A DNA stretch of 64,000 nucleotides from Oxalobacteraceae sp. CFBP 8761 (GCA_014841595.1 JACYUE010000003.1:1-64000); one strand, 5' to 3'; positions 18,632-27,709 are shown, counted from the first letter of the stretch. The notes: generated from the letters alone by a model not told the origin. Numbers and translations: made by a program.

Positions 18632-18648
18632 AATATCACCATCATATT
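18632..18648. promoter_or_regulatory. LysR-type operator (T-N11-A dyad)
   Basis: AATATCACCATCATATT is a perfect AATAT/ATATT inverted repeat with a T-N11-A core, the LysR consensus. It lies between tctC and the divergent lysR, 60 bp before the lysR ATG and 62 bp before the tctC ATG. Confidence 0.6.
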
Positions 18649-18707
18649 CAACAAACCAAGGCATATAATTTATCTTTCGGCACTTCATTCGGTCTTCAAG
18701 GTTAATA

Positions 18708-19649
18708 ATGGACGGACTATCGGACCTGTCATTTTTTACGCTGCTGATGAAACGCGGGACCATGGCGGCGGCGGCGCAAGAACTCGGGGTGACGCCACCC
18801 GCAGTCAGCAAGCGACTCGCCGCGATCGAATTGCGCCTGCGCGTACGCTTGCTGAACCGCACCACGCGCCGGATGAGCCTCACGCCCGAGGGAGAAACCT
18901 ATCTGACCGAGGGCGAACTGCTGGTGGCGGGGCTCGAGGCGCTCGAACGAAAAATCTCGGGGGGCAGCGTGGTGCCGCAAGGTTTGTTGAAAGTGAGCGC
19001 GACGCTCGGATTCGGCCGCCGACATATCACACCCCAGTTGTCACGCTTTGCAGTGCGCTATCCCGAAGTCGAAGTCCAGCTGCATCTGACCGACCGTCCT
19101 GTCAACCTGGTCGAACAAGGCTTCGACGTGGCGATCCGGTTCGGTGAACAGCCCGATGCCCGCATTACCGCGCGCAAGCTGGCCAGCAACCGGCGTTTCC
19201 TGTGCGCCTCTCCCGCGTATCTGGCCGCACGCGGTGAGCCAACATCGCCGCGCGATTTGCAGTCGCATCGCTGTATCGTCCTGCGCGAAAGCGACGAAAC
19301 GTTCGGTAGCTGGCATTTTCGCCAAGGCGCAAAGCAGGAAACCGTCAAGGTACGTGGGTCCCTGAGCACCAACGACGGCGAGGCCGCGCTGGCCTGGGCG
19401 CTGGATGGCCACGGCGTCGTCCTGCGCTCGGAATGGGACGTCACGCCGTTCCTGCGCGACGGCCGGCTGCGCGTGCTGCTTGCGCAGTGGGCGCCGCCGC
19501 CGGCCGATATCTACATGCTGTTTCCAACCAAAAGCCATCTGCAGGCCAAGACCAGGGCAATGGTCGACTTCATGCTCGACGCGTTTTCGGACAAGCGGCG
19601 GGTCGGTCGCAGCGCCGGCGAGGGCGACGACGCTGCACTGCGCTGGTGA
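18708..19649 (+). CDS. LysR family transcriptional regulator
   Basis: A 313-residue regulator with the N-terminal helix-turn-helix MAAAAQELGVTPPAVSKRLA, then RVRLLNRTTRRMSLTPEG. The effector domain holds NLVEQGFDVAIRFGEQ and LCASPAYLAARGEP. It is divergent from the tctC-leuC-leuD operon and has a T-N11-A site in the shared region, so it is the probable regulator of that operon. Confidence 0.93.
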   Translation: MDGLSDLSFFTLLMKRGTMAAAAQELGVTPPAVSKRLAAIELRLRVRLLNRTTRRMSLTPEGETYLTEGELLVAGLEALERKISGGSVVPQGLLKVSATLGFGRRHITPQLSRFAVRYPEVEVQLHLTDRPVNLVEQGFDVAIRFGEQPDARITARKLASNRRFLCASPAYLAARGEPTSPRDLQSHRCIVLRESDETFGSWHFRQGAKQETVKVRGSLSTNDGEAALAWALDGHGVVLRSEWDVTPFLRDGRLRVLLAQWAPPPADIYMLFPTKSHLQAKTRAMVDFMLDAFSDKRRVGRSAGEGDDAALRW

Positions 19650-19752
19650 TGCGCTAGGGAAGCACAACAAAGCGGCCGTTGGCGCGCCCGGCTATGCAGC
19701 TTCGCCGCTGGCGCGTGAAACGCCCTGGCCTGGCTTGCGGAACGCGACGCTG

Positions 19753-20499
19753 CTACAAGCGTGCGGCGTTCAAACTAAGCTGGATAGCGAGCCGTGCCTG
19801 CTGCAATGCTTGTCGTAGTGCCGGCAATTTGCTGTCAAAGCGTGAAACTGGTACGGCCACGGAGATCGCATGCGGCGGCATTCCAGGAATGCAAATGGTT
19901 GCGCCCAGGGCGCACACGCCGGCCGCGTGTTCTTCCCGATCGTAGGTAAAACCTTCGTTGCGCGCTATTGCGAGTTCCGCCAGAAGCGCCGGCAACGTCG
20001 TCAGCGTCTGGGCCGTCAGGGGAACCATCCTGTCTTGCAGCAGACGGATCACGTCGCTGTCTGGCATGCCGGCCAGAAGCGCCTTGCCATTTGCCATCGC
20101 GTACAACGGACGCGGTTTGTTGGGAAGCGGAACGACGCGCAACTCCTGGTCCGACACGATACGGTCCAAAAAGGCGACCTCGTGCCCTTGCCGCGCAGAG
20201 ATATCAACGCTTTCACGGGTCAGTTCGAACAGCATTTCGAGGCTTGGCCGCGCCTTCGTTACGACATCGGATTGGGTCAGCTGTGCAAGCTGGCCCAGGC
20301 CCCAGCCAAGCCGCACGCCGGCGTCACCGGCCTCCACCAGATTTTCCATTGCCAGCGCGTCAACGATGCGTTGTACCGTGGATCGTGGCAAGCCAGTTGC
20401 CCGCGCAAGGTTGCCCAAGCTCGTTCCTTCGCGTCCCAGCGCACGCAAAATCGCTGCAGCGCGTGCAATGACCTGAATCCCGCCAATTTCTTTGTCCAC
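19753..20499 (-). CDS. IclR family transcriptional regulator
   Basis: A 248-residue protein. The helix-turn-helix spans about residues 10-60 ([20 protein letters not shown], then [15 protein letters not shown]). The C-terminal effector domain contains [28 protein letters not shown] and [20 protein letters not shown], all typical of IclR. It is divergent from the b561-azoreductase gene with only 66 bp between the starts. A triple GTACC dyad lies in that gap, so it probably represses itself and that gene. Confidence 0.93.
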   Translation of the reverse strand: MDKEIGGIQVIARAAAILRALGREGTSLGNLARATGLPRSTVQRIVDALAMENLVEAGDAGVRLGWGLGQLAQLTQSDVVTKARPSLEMLFELTRESVDISARQGHEVAFLDRIVSDQELRVVPLPNKPRPLYAMANGKALLAGMPDSDVIRLLQDRMVPLTAQTLTTLPALLAELAIARNEGFTYDREEHAAGVCALGATICIPGMPPHAISVAVPVSRFDSKLPALRQALQQARLAIQLSLNAARL

Positions 20500-20509
20500 T
20501 TTTACCTTA

Positions 20510-20538
20510 TGTACCGTATGGTGGTACAGTTCTGTACC
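20510..20538. promoter_or_regulatory. Probable IclR operator (triple TGTACC/GGTACA half-sites)
   Basis: TGTACC (20510-20515), GGTACA (20523-20528) and TGTACC (20533-20538) form two overlapping dyads. One is TGTACC-N7-GGTACA and the other GGTACA-N4-TGTACC. They lie 11 bp from the iclR ATG and 27 bp from the b561 ATG. Confidence 0.65.
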
Positions 20539-20565
20539 GATTTAAATTTTATCCTACCTGAGCCG

Positions 20566-21804
20566 ATGATGAACACTGACATTGCAACTACAACCAGCAC
20601 AGCCACTGCCTACAACCCAATATCGAAGTTGCAACATTGGCTGATGGCGCTGATCTGGATATTTGCCTGGGTCATCGGATTCATCGCGGTTCACTTTCGG
20701 GATGAACTTAACGCCCATCACCAGTTGACTTTTTTGCACAAGGCGATCGCCAGCACGGTCATTTTTCTGACAGCGCTTCGCATTGTCTGGCGCTTGATTC
20801 ATCCAACGCCGGCGTTGCCAGACACGATGTCGCCGCTGATGAAAAAAGCGGCGCATCTTGGCCATTACGCACTGTATGCCGTGGCGTTGATCGCCTTGCC
20901 GCTGTCCGGGTGGATGTGGAGTTCCGTCGCGGACAAGCCAATCATGATGCTTGGCTTCATTCATCTGCCAATGCTGGTTGCACCGGCACCTGAATATTAT
21001 GACACGGCAAAACTTGTCCATCAGTGCCTTGCCTGGAGCTTCGGCGTCGTCGTTCTCGGGCACATCGGCGCCGCCTTGAAACACCATTTTGTCGATCGGG
21101 ATGGCGTTCTTCAGAGCATGCTGCCCGGTCAGCCGGCATCGCCCCGACACAGTCACTCAACAATTCCCCTTCACCAACCACACAAGGATCCAATGAAGAT
21201 TTTGCAAATCAATTCCAGTGCACGCAGCATTGGTTCTGAATCGACCCGCCTGGCCGACCTGATTGTCAAAGGTATTGCCGCAAAGAACGCTGGCGCCCAG
21301 GTCATCCGCCACGACCTGGCAACCAATCCCCTGCTCCAGATCGACGAGCAAGCCTTGAAAGCGCTGTTTACACCCGCCGACCAACGCACTGGCGAACAGG
21401 CGGCACGCGTTGCTGTCGATGATGCCCTGATTGCCGAAGTCCAGGCTGCAGACGTGATCGTGATCGGTGCACCGATGTACAACTTCGGCGTCACCATTCA
21501 GCTTAAAAGCTGGTTCGATGCCATTGCCCGAGCGCAGGTTACCTTCCGCTATACCGAGAGCGGGCCGGAAGGACTGCTGAAAGGTAAAAAAGTCTATGTC
21601 ACCCTGGCACGGGGTGGCCTGCATCAAGACGGACCAACCGACACGCAGGTTCCTTACCTGAAGACCATGCTGGGATTCCTGGGCATGACCGATGTGCAGT
21701 TCATCTACGTCGAGGGTATGGGCTATGGCCCGGAGGCTGTCGAAAAAGCACGGGCCAGCGCCGAGGCGCAGATTGACGCTGCCCTTGCAGTGACACAGAC
21801 CTGA
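20566..21804 (+). CDS. Cytochrome b561-FMN azoreductase fusion
   Basis: One open frame of 412 residues with no internal stop. Residues about 15-188 are a four-helix cytochrome b561 with heme-ligand candidate His in [34 protein letters not shown] and [12 protein letters not shown]. It ends in [13 protein letters not shown], where free-standing b561 proteins normally stop. About 20 linker residues ([20 protein letters not shown]) lead into a complete azoreductase at 210-412 ([45 protein letters not shown]). Both b561 termini should face the cytoplasm, so the fusion is topologically possible. YceI follows, as in the yceJ-yceI pair. The alternative is separate translation of azoR from 21193, or an indel that removed a stop codon. 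Confidence 0.75.
   Translation: MMNTDIATTTSTATAYNPISKLQHWLMALIWIFAWVIGFIAVHFRDELNAHHQLTFLHKAIASTVIFLTALRIVWRLIHPTPALPDTMSPLMKKAAHLGHYALYAVALIALPLSGWMWSSVADKPIMMLGFIHLPMLVAPAPEYYDTAKLVHQCLAWSFGVVVLGHIGAALKHHFVDRDGVLQSMLPGQPASPRHSHSTIPLHQPHKDPMKILQINSSARSIGSESTRLADLIVKGIAAKNAGAQVIRHDLATNPLLQIDEQALKALFTPADQRTGEQAARVAVDDALIAEVQAADVIVIGAPMYNFGVTIQLKSWFDAIARAQVTFRYTESGPEGLLKGKKVYVTLARGGLHQDGPTDTQVPYLKTMLGFLGMTDVQFIYVEGMGYGPEAVEKARASAEAQIDAALAVTQT
21193..21804 (+). CDS. azoR: FMN-dependent NADH:quinone/azo oxidoreductase (internal start of the fusion)
   Basis: The azoreductase module has its own ATG with AAGGA 4 nt upstream and, at 203 residues, the length of free AzoR. AzoR is a cytoplasmic FMN flavodoxin-fold enzyme that reduces quinones and azo compounds with NADH. 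Motifs are [16 protein letters not shown] for FMN phosphate binding and [16 protein letters not shown]. This entry is the alternative reading of the fused frame. Both products might be made. Confidence 0.6.
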   Translation: MKILQINSSARSIGSESTRLADLIVKGIAAKNAGAQVIRHDLATNPLLQIDEQALKALFTPADQRTGEQAARVAVDDALIAEVQAADVIVIGAPMYNFGVTIQLKSWFDAIARAQVTFRYTESGPEGLLKGKKVYVTLARGGLHQDGPTDTQVPYLKTMLGFLGMTDVQFIYVEGMGYGPEAVEKARASAEAQIDAALAVTQT

Positions 21805-21903
21805 GCAGTTGTACCTGGACACGGGGCCGTATCGGTCGAGTCGCGTGCGGACCCATCCCGTTATATTCCACGCCGCAAGGCATCTACGCAATGAAAGACA
21901 CGA

Positions 21904-22485
21904 ATGAACAATAAATTACTGGCCGCAGTCATGCTGGGTGTTGGCAGCATCTCGGGCGCCATCGCCGCACCGTCCACCTACCAGCTCGACCCGACCCATA
22001 CCTACCCGAGTTTCGAGACCGATCACTTCGGCGGCATCTCGATCTGGCGCGGCAAGTTCAACAAAAGCAGCGGTAGCTTTACGATCGACACGGCCGCCAA
22101 AAAAGGCACGCTGGATGTCACGATTGACATGACCTCAGTTGCCATTGGTAACGATGCACTGGATGCCGAACTCAAAAGCGACATATTCTTCGATACCGCC
22201 AAGTTCCCTACCGCCGTCTACAAGGGCACGTCGGTCAAGTTCAACGGCGCTGGCAAGCCCACCGACGTCATCGGCGAACTGACGCTGCATGGCGTCACCA
22301 AGCCGGTCAACTTGAAGATCCTTTCGTACAAGTGCTTTACCAATCCCATGCTCAAGAAAGAAGTGTGTGGCACGGACGCCGTTACCACATTCAATCGTGC
22401 CGACTTTGGTATCAATTACGGTAAGGATTATGGCTTCACGATGCCGGTCACGTTGCGCATCCAGGCCGAGGGCGTCAAGCAATAA
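21904..22485 (+). CDS. YceI family periplasmic protein
   Basis: A 193-residue protein with a signal peptide to about residue 22 ([14 protein letters not shown]). YceI-like features are [19 protein letters not shown], the tail of the first domain [12 protein letters not shown], and [17 protein letters not shown]. The fold is a lipocalin-like barrel that binds polyisoprenoids such as ubiquinone in characterised members. It usually accompanies a cytochrome b561, as here. It lies 99 bp after the azoreductase. Confidence 0.92.
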   Translation: MNNKLLAAVMLGVGSISGAIAAPSTYQLDPTHTYPSFETDHFGGISIWRGKFNKSSGSFTIDTAAKKGTLDVTIDMTSVAIGNDALDAELKSDIFFDTAKFPTAVYKGTSVKFNGAGKPTDVIGELTLHGVTKPVNLKILSYKCFTNPMLKKEVCGTDAVTTFNRADFGINYGKDYGFTMPVTLRIQAEGVKQ

Positions 22486-22493
22486 CACCGCGT

Positions 22494-22507
22494 TGCAGTG
22501 CACTGCA
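22494..22507. promoter_or_regulatory. 14 bp perfect palindrome upstream of pqqA
   Basis: TGCAGTGCACTGCA is fully self-complementary and lies 9 bp after the yceI stop and 170 bp before pqqA. It could be an operator for the pqq operon. No regulator binding it can be named. Confidence 0.35.
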
Positions 22508-22676
22508 TGATGAATGTGGCAGCCCGGCGCGATCGCCGGCCCCGTCGTACATACCCCCGCACGGCAGCGCCCGCCGTCGTGCAGAATCGACAAGATTGCG
22601 TCACAATCAGATGTCGTCGCGTAGCCGACGACCATCACTCGCAACATACCATCATGCATTCACTAGGAGGCTTACC

Positions 22677-22751
22677 ATGCGCTGGGAAACACCTGAAGCA
22701 ATTGATTTCCGTTGGGGTTTTGAAATCACCATGTACGTGCTGAACCGTTGA
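22677..22751 (+). CDS. pqqA: PQQ precursor peptide PqqA
   Basis: A 24-residue peptide, MRWETPEAIDFRWGFEITMY followed by VLNR. Glu16 and Tyr20 are in the conserved E-x-x-x-Y arrangement and are the two residues cross-linked by PqqE and turned into pyrroloquinoline quinone. A strong AGGAGG lies 6 nt before the ATG. It is followed by a hairpin and then pqqB. Its small size makes it easy to miss. Confidence 0.97.
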   Translation: MRWETPEAIDFRWGFEITMYVLNR

Positions 22752-22762
22752 TGTTTAATTCC

Positions 22763-22801
22763 GGCAGGTACCGATGAACGATCCTGTCATCGATACCTGC
22801 C
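22763..22801 (+). terminator. Stem-loop between pqqA and pqqB (attenuator-like)
   Basis: GGCAGGTACCGATGA pairs with TCATCGATACCTGCC over 15 positions with a single C-A mismatch, around a 9 nt loop. There is no T-tract, so it is more likely an RNA-stabilising or partial-termination element. It fits the known excess of pqqA message over pqqB-E in other bacteria. Confidence 0.7.
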
Positions 22802-22845
22802 ACTCCGGTTATCAGCGATAACCATGTGAAAGGTTGGATACGCTG

Positions 22846-23760
22846 TTGAAAATCCGCATTCTTGGTTCGGCAGCGGGAGGTGGTTTTCCGCAGTGGAATT
22901 GTAATTGTCTGAACTGTGATGGCATCCGCAACGGCACCATCCAGGCTGTAAGCCGCACCCAATCTTCGATCGCCGTGAGCGACGATGGCATCGACTGGGT
23001 CCTCGTCAATGCATCCCCCGACATCCTGGTGCAAATCCGCGCTACACCTGCCCTGCAACCTGCCCGCGCCGTGCGCGACACCGGTATTGCGGCCGTGCTG
23101 CTGATGGATGCCCAGATCGACCACGTGACCGGCTTGCTGATGCTGCGCGAACGCGGCACGCCTCTGCCCCTGTATGCGACCGCCGAGGTATTGGCCGACC
23201 TGTCGCACGCGCTGCCGCTCACGCGCGTGCTTGGCCATTATTGCGGCGTCGAATCGCACACGCTGGCCATTGACGGCCAGTCGTTCTCGATTGCGCCACT
23301 GCGCGACACGACGTTCCTGCCGGTTCCGCTGTCGAGCAAGGCGCCGCCTTATTCGTCGCACCGCAACGACCCGCACCCGGGCGACAATATCGGCCTGATG
23401 CTGCACGACAGCGCCAGCGGTGCGCGCGTGTTCTACGCCCCCGGGCTGGGCCAGATGACCGATGCGGTGGAAGCGGCGATGCGCCAGGCCGATGTGCTGC
23501 TGGTCGATGGCACCTGCTGGAGCGACGACGAAATGATCACGCTCGGCCTGTCGAAAAAGACGGCCCACATGATGGGTCATCTGCCGCAATCCGGCCCGGG
23601 CGGCATGATCGAGGTGCTGGCGCGCATGCCGGCGCGCCTCAAGATCCTCATTCACATCAACAACAGCAATCCGATCCTGCGCGAAGACTCGCCCGAGCGT
23701 GCCGAGCTGGCCACGCACGGCATCGAGGTCGCGTTCGACGGCATGGACATCACCGTATGA
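22846..23760 (+). CDS. pqqB: Pyrroloquinoline quinone biosynthesis protein PqqB
   Basis: A 304-residue metallo-beta-lactamase-fold protein that hydroxylates the tyrosine moiety in PQQ assembly. The N-terminal motif [20 protein letters not shown], then [18 protein letters not shown] and [12 protein letters not shown], are clear. The start is taken as TTG at 22846, which matches the family start MKIRVLGSAAGG. A TTG at 22834 abuts a GAAAGG and cannot use it. The use of TTG predicts weaker translation than pqqA. The stop overlaps the pqqC ATG. Confidence 0.95.
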   Translation: MKIRILGSAAGGGFPQWNCNCLNCDGIRNGTIQAVSRTQSSIAVSDDGIDWVLVNASPDILVQIRATPALQPARAVRDTGIAAVLLMDAQIDHVTGLLMLRERGTPLPLYATAEVLADLSHALPLTRVLGHYCGVESHTLAIDGQSFSIAPLRDTTFLPVPLSSKAPPYSSHRNDPHPGDNIGLMLHDSASGARVFYAPGLGQMTDAVEAAMRQADVLLVDGTCWSDDEMITLGLSKKTAHMMGHLPQSGPGGMIEVLARMPARLKILIHINNSNPILREDSPERAELATHGIEVAFDGMDITV

Positions 23761-24485
23761 CGCCCTCCCCCGATAGCAGCGACCAGTTGGCGCCTTGGTC
23801 GCGCGCCGAATTCGAACAGCAGTTGCGGGCGATGGGCAAGAGCTACCATATCCATCATCCGTTCAACCTGCGCATGAATGCCGGACAATGCTCGCCCGAA
23901 CAGCTGCGCGGCTGGATCGCCAACCGTTTCTATTACCAGTTCATCATCCCGAAAAAGGATGCCGCGATCCTGTCCAATTGCGACGATCGCGCGACCCGCC
24001 GTTTATGGATCGCCCGCATCCTGGACCACGACGGCTACGACGATTACCAGGGCGACGCCCAGGGTGGCATGGAAGCCTGGACCCAGCTGGGCGAGGCGGC
24101 CGGCATTCCCCGCGCCGAACTGTGGTCGCTCCAGCACGTGGTGCCGGCGGTGCGCTTTGCCTGCGACGCGTATGTCGACTTCGCGCGCCGCTCGCCGTGG
24201 CAAGAGGCGGTGTGCTCGTCGCTGACCGAGATGTTCGCGCCGCAGATCCACAAGGACCGGCTGGCCGGCTGGCCCACCCAGTATCCGTGGGTGGAACCGG
24301 CCGGCCTGCATTATTTCCGCAGCCGGATTCCGCTGGCCCAGCGCGATGTCGACCATGGCCTGGCCGTGACGCTCGACTATTTCACGACCAGGCCACAGCA
24401 GCAGCGCGCACTCGAGATCCTCAAGTTCAAACTGGACATCCTGTGGGCCATGCTGGACGCCATCGAAAAAGCCTACCCGACATGA
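23757..24485 (+). CDS. pqqC: Pyrroloquinoline-quinone synthase PqqC
   Basis: A 242-residue cofactorless oxidase that performs the final ring closure and eight-electron oxidation to PQQ. Family motifs are [49 protein letters not shown] and [20 protein letters not shown]. The ATG overlaps the pqqB stop by 4 bp and its own stop overlaps pqqD, so the operon is translationally coupled. Confidence 0.97.
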   Translation: MTPSPDSSDQLAPWSRAEFEQQLRAMGKSYHIHHPFNLRMNAGQCSPEQLRGWIANRFYYQFIIPKKDAAILSNCDDRATRRLWIARILDHDGYDDYQGDAQGGMEAWTQLGEAAGIPRAELWSLQHVVPAVRFACDAYVDFARRSPWQEAVCSSLTEMFAPQIHKDRLAGWPTQYPWVEPAGLHYFRSRIPLAQRDVDHGLAVTLDYFTTRPQQQRALEILKFKLDILWAMLDAIEKAYPT

Positions 24486-24751
24486 ACGATTCCCTCATCC
24501 CCGCCACACCGGCCCTGAACCGGCGCTTTCGCCTGCAATGGGAAGACGCCCAGCAGGCCTACGTGCTGCTGTACCCGGAAGGCATGGTCAAACTAAATGG
24601 CAGCGCTGGTGAAATCCTGAAATGCTGCGACGGCAAGACCACGGTCGACCAGATCGTGCACGACCTGGAAACCAAATTCCAGGCCACCGGCCTGCGCACC
24701 GATATCGAGGGCCTGCTGGCCCATGCCCATCAGCACAAGTGGATCGAATGA
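24482..24751 (+). CDS. pqqD: PqqA-binding peptide chaperone PqqD
   Basis: An 89-residue protein of the PqqD RiPP recognition element fold. It binds PqqA and presents it to PqqE. It shows [20 protein letters not shown] followed by [12 protein letters not shown] and a C-terminal helix. It overlaps pqqC and pqqE by ATGA. Confidence 0.96.
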   Translation: MNDSLIPATPALNRRFRLQWEDAQQAYVLLYPEGMVKLNGSAGEILKCCDGKTTVDQIVHDLETKFQATGLRTDIEGLLAHAHQHKWIE

Positions 24752-25920
24752 TGCTGCCCACCGATGTTGCCAACAGCGGCGCGCCGACCGTGTCGCCGCC
24801 ATTCTGGCTGCTGGCCGAACTGACCTACCAGTGCCCGCTGCACTGCGCGTTTTGCTATAACCCGCTCAACTACGATGCGGTGCGCAATGAATTGACGACG
24901 GGCGAATGGGTGCGGGTCATGCGCGAGGCGCGCGCATTGGGCGCCGTGCAGCTGGGCTTTTCGGGGGGCGAACCGCTGATGCGCGACGACCTCGAAGAAC
25001 TGGTCGCCGAAGCGCGCCGCCTGGGCTTTTACAGCAACCTGATCACGTCGGGTGTCGGCCTGAATGAAACCCGCATCGCGGCGCTCAAGAACGCCGGGCT
25101 GGATCATATCCAGTTGTCGTTCCAGGATTCCACCCGTGAGCTCAACGATTTCCTGAGCAGCACCAAGACCTTCGACCTCAAGCTCAAAGTCGCCAAGCTG
25201 ATCAAGCAATACGATTATCCGATGGTGATGAATTGCGTGCTGCACCGCTATAACCTGCCGCATGTCGGCAAGATCATCGAGATGGCGCTGGCGCTGGGCG
25301 CCGAATACCTGGAACTGGCCAATACCCAGTACTACGGCTGGGCCATGAAGAACCGCAACCAGCTGATGCCGACGCTCGAACAGGTACGCGATGCCGAACG
25401 CGTGGTGGCGGAATATCGCGAGCGGATTGGCGACGCCTGCAAGCTGCTGTTCGTGGTGCCCGATTACTTCGAGGACCGCCCCAAGGCCTGCATGAATGGC
25501 TGGGGCGCGGTGTTTCTCGGCGTGGCGCCGGACGGCGTGGCGCTGCCCTGCCACAATGCGCGCGACCTGCCCGGCTTGAATTTGCCGAACGTGCGCGACG
25601 TGGGCCTGGCCGACATCTGGCGCACCAGCACCGCGTTCAACGCGTACCGTGGCAATGACTGGATGCAGGAGCCATGCCGCAGTTGCGACGAAAAGGGACG
25701 TGATCTGGGCGGCTGCCGCTGCCAGGCATTCATGCTCGCCGGTGACGCGGCAGCGACCGACCCGGTCTGCAGCAAGTCGCCCAAGCGCGGCGAAGTCGAC
25801 AAGGTGATCCGCTTTGCGAGCCAGCGCCCGGCAGGACTGGACAACGGCCACGTGATCGAGCAGCCGATCGTGTTTCGCACGAATGCGAATTCACGCAATC
25901 TCCTGCAGACCGACACGTAA
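24748..25920 (+). CDS. pqqE: PqqA peptide cyclase PqqE (radical SAM/SPASM)
   Basis: A 390-residue radical SAM enzyme that forms the Glu-Tyr carbon-carbon bond in PqqA. The radical SAM Cys triad is CPLHCAFC near residues 28-35, and GFSGGEPLMRDDLEEL is the SAM glycine motif. The SPASM region has KACMNGWGAVFLGVAPDGVA, LPCHNARDLP and PCRSCDEKGRDLGGCRCQAF for auxiliary Fe-S clusters. The last gene of pqqABCDE; no pqqF or pqqG follows. Confidence 0.97.
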   Translation: MMLPTDVANSGAPTVSPPFWLLAELTYQCPLHCAFCYNPLNYDAVRNELTTGEWVRVMREARALGAVQLGFSGGEPLMRDDLEELVAEARRLGFYSNLITSGVGLNETRIAALKNAGLDHIQLSFQDSTRELNDFLSSTKTFDLKLKVAKLIKQYDYPMVMNCVLHRYNLPHVGKIIEMALALGAEYLELANTQYYGWAMKNRNQLMPTLEQVRDAERVVAEYRERIGDACKLLFVVPDYFEDRPKACMNGWGAVFLGVAPDGVALPCHNARDLPGLNLPNVRDVGLADIWRTSTAFNAYRGNDWMQEPCRSCDEKGRDLGGCRCQAFMLAGDAAATDPVCSKSPKRGEVDKVIRFASQRPAGLDNGHVIEQPIVFRTNANSRNLLQTDT

Positions 25921-25945
25921 GGCGGGTCGGTCCGCAGGGACCAGG

Positions 25946-27709
25946 TTACAGCGCCGTATCCGTGCGCAGCACCGGATACAGATTCAACCGCTCGTCATAC
26001 GATGAATGCCGCTTGGCGAAGAACGCCAGGCGCGCCTGCGGATCCTTGGCAAACGCCGGGTCCGACGCCAGGCGCTGCGCAAATTCGGCGGCCACTTTCG
26101 GGTCGGCTGCCATCTGCTCGCGCGCCACGTCCTCGGCCACGTAGTCTTCCATGTATTCCTTGCGCTCGAAGGCCGTGTTGAACGTGCCCCAGGCCAGCAG
26201 CGAATCGGGCGCCTGCGGCTCGAACATGGCCACCACCAGCCGCGCCTTCGGCTGCGCGATCGGCACGAACAGCGAGCCGGCCGTTACCGCGCGCGGCTCC
26301 GCCATCCACTTGCCCGTGACCGTCAGGCGCTGGTGCCCTTCGACCGAGGCCGCGTCCAGCGTGGCCTTGTCGGCGCGGAAAGTCTCGACGTTGGCGCGCG
26401 CAACGCCCTGGTCCAGCTTGCGGAACACGACGCCGTGCTGGCGCAGCTTCTCGCCGACGATGGCGGCCTGCGCCGCCGGCACGATGTAGCCGGCGCCCGG
26501 TGCGGTCACTTCCACATCGGCGACGACCTCGTCGCGCAGCGGCACGCGCCACACTTGCGGCCTGGTTTCATCGTAGCGCGTCATCAGGCCGCCCGAAATT
26601 TCCGATGGCTTGCGCGTGTATTCGTAGCCATTGAAATTGACCATCTCGGTCTTGTCGGTGGTGCGGTAGTTCAGCGCCACCTTCTTGTTGCCCAGTTTTG
26701 CGGCGCGCGCGTCGGCCGCGTAGGCCGCCTTTTGCCAGTCCGCGCCGTGCTTTGCGACCTGGTTCAGCACCGAGACCACGGTGTTGCGGGTGATGCGCAC
26801 ACGCACCGGGTATTCTTTCCACGAGTGCGTTTCCACCAGCATCGCCATGCGGTTACGCAGCTGGAAGTAGCCGGTTGAAAACCGCGGATCCGACACGCTG
26901 TCCTCGAAGCCCGACATCGGATCGTCCTGCTTCACGAACGACATGTAGTACGACTGCGGCGTCGAGCCTTCTTTCGCGATGTCCTTGATGACATTGGTGC
27001 GCAGCGCCAGGCCGGCCTTGCGGAATTCCGGGTCACCCGAGTACACCGGCTCGACCTGGATCGAGATATCGTGCTGGAACTTGGCGCCGTTGGTCGCGTG
27101 CAGATCGACATACGTCAGCGGATCCCACGCGTTCACCAGGCCCAGCATCGCCTGCATTTCCGGCGCATCGGCCTTCAGGTAGTCGCGGTTCAGGTTCAGG
27201 TTCTGGGCGGTGGTGCGCCAGCCCATTTCCACCGGACCGCGCTGGTTCGGGCGGTTCCATTTGCCGAAGCGCTCGTGCCCGTCGACGTTAAACACCGGCA
27301 CGAACAGCAGCACCTGCTTGTCGAGCGCGCCCTTGCCCGCGCGGCCTTCGAGGATCTCGCGCAGCGCCAGGAAACCCGCATCCTTGCCGTCGATCTCGCC
27401 GGCGTGGATACCGCCCTGAATCAGCGTGACAGGCAAGCCCGCCTTTTTGGCGGCCGCGGGCGTGAACACGCCGTTGTTGTTGGCCACCAGCGCCTTCATC
27501 GGGCGCCCTTCCGGCGTGATGCCGAAGTCGATGCACTGCACCTGCTTCGGATACGCCTGCGCAAACGCGGCGCACAGCGCGATCGTTTCATCGTAGCGGC
27601 CGGTGGCCTGGAAGCCGGAGCGTTCCGAAATCGTCGTCAGGTCGGGGGTAGCGGCGTGCGCCAGAGGGAATGCAGACAGCAGGGCCAGCAGTAACGCAGA
27701 ACGAATCAT
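25946..27709 (-). CDS. Exported M14 family zinc carboxypeptidase
   Basis: A 587-residue protein with a signal peptide of about 19 residues (LLLALLSAFPLAHA). The M14 zinc motif is H102-x2-E105 (GGIHAGEIDGKD), the third ligand is in TYVDLHATNGA, and the catalytic Glu is likely in RMAMLVETHSWKEYPVR. The C-terminal 250 residues are an extra domain seen in long bacterial M14 members. It acts in the periplasm on an unknown peptide. It is convergent with pqqE, so co-regulation with PQQ synthesis is not indicated. Confidence 0.9.
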   Translation of the reverse strand: MIRSALLLALLSAFPLAHAATPDLTTISERSGFQATGRYDETIALCAAFAQAYPKQVQCIDFGITPEGRPMKALVANNNGVFTPAAAKKAGLPVTLIQGGIHAGEIDGKDAGFLALREILEGRAGKGALDKQVLLFVPVFNVDGHERFGKWNRPNQRGPVEMGWRTTAQNLNLNRDYLKADAPEMQAMLGLVNAWDPLTYVDLHATNGAKFQHDISIQVEPVYSGDPEFRKAGLALRTNVIKDIAKEGSTPQSYYMSFVKQDDPMSGFEDSVSDPRFSTGYFQLRNRMAMLVETHSWKEYPVRVRITRNTVVSVLNQVAKHGADWQKAAYAADARAAKLGNKKVALNYRTTDKTEMVNFNGYEYTRKPSEISGGLMTRYDETRPQVWRVPLRDEVVADVEVTAPGAGYIVPAAQAAIVGEKLRQHGVVFRKLDQGVARANVETFRADKATLDAASVEGHQRLTVTGKWMAEPRAVTAGSLFVPIAQPKARLVVAMFEPQAPDSLLAWGTFNTAFERKEYMEDYVAEDVAREQMAADPKVAAEFAQRLASDPAFAKDPQARLAFFAKRHSSYDERLNLYPVLRTDTAL

